A program made the translations under genes and the position numbers. 7,313 nucleotides of DNA from positions 1 to 7,313 of the forward strand of contig JADJVI010000023.1 of the NCBI GenBank assembly GCA_016710645.1, given 5' to 3'. The notes under the pieces are model-generated. The model made no database searches. It worked only from the letters and a program-made list of their open reading frames with translations, and was not told the DNA's origin. Positions 7,309 through 7,313 of the stretch are shown here, in pieces. Every line of letters begins with the position of its first letter. Position 1 is the first letter of the stretch. Source of the stretch: Actinomycetales bacterium. GTDB lineage: Bacteria > Actinomycetota > Actinomycetes > Actinomycetales > Dermatophilaceae.

Positions 7309-7313
7309 GTCAG

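Noticed and set aside
1..7313. tRNA, rRNA, CRISPR array or IS with terminal repeats
   Set aside because: I saw no cloverleaf, no regularly spaced repeat series and no DDE transposase or matching terminal inverted repeats in the window.

Overview
The window is high-GC DNA and every gene I can support lies on the minus strand, so the biological order runs from position 7313 down to 1. Base composition, GTG starts and protein families point to an actinobacterium, probably carrying an integrative/conjugative element or conjugative plasmid. This rests on family resemblance judged by eye, with no database search.

Region 1 (about 7308 to 3537) looks like part of a conjugation/maintenance cluster. 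In order it holds a small unrecognised protein, a ParB-N-domain protein, a single-pass membrane protein with an extracytoplasmic domain like the VirB8/TcpC class of transfer proteins, and a secreted multi-domain cell-wall hydrolase. The hydrolase combines a lytic-transglycosylase-like domain, an M23 endopeptidase and an M15/VanY-like C-terminal domain. The genes are closely spaced (gaps of about 6, 36 and 12 bases), as in one operon. Each needs one or more +/-1 frame changes to read its whole protein, about 20 in 3.8 kb. The conserved motifs survive in the successive frames, so the protein families are still recognisable.

Region 2 (3536 to 3364) is a 173-base intergenic stretch, locally AT-rich. 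It carries two related 37-bp near-palindromic sites whose centres are exactly 120 bp apart. One abuts the end of the hydrolase gene and the other overlaps the Shine-Dalgarno of the integrase.

Region 3 (3363 to 1) is a compact three-gene recombination module: a complete tyrosine recombinase, a 115-residue Xre/Cro-type DNA-binding protein, and a large protein with about eight consecutive Cys-rich zinc-ribbon units followed by a tyrosine-recombinase-like core. The last runs off the window. The first two genes are intact and the third has one frame change near 1490. Architecture and coupling suggest a mobile-element recombinase trio: the integrase catalyses strand exchange, the other two may regulate it or help with site selection, and the paired palindromes are the candidate recombination or operator sites.

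The best candidates for something undescribed are the zinc-ribbon-array protein, its coupling to the recombinase and HTH gene, and the paired palindromic sites. The abrupt change from frame-broken to frame-intact genes near those sites also needs explaining.
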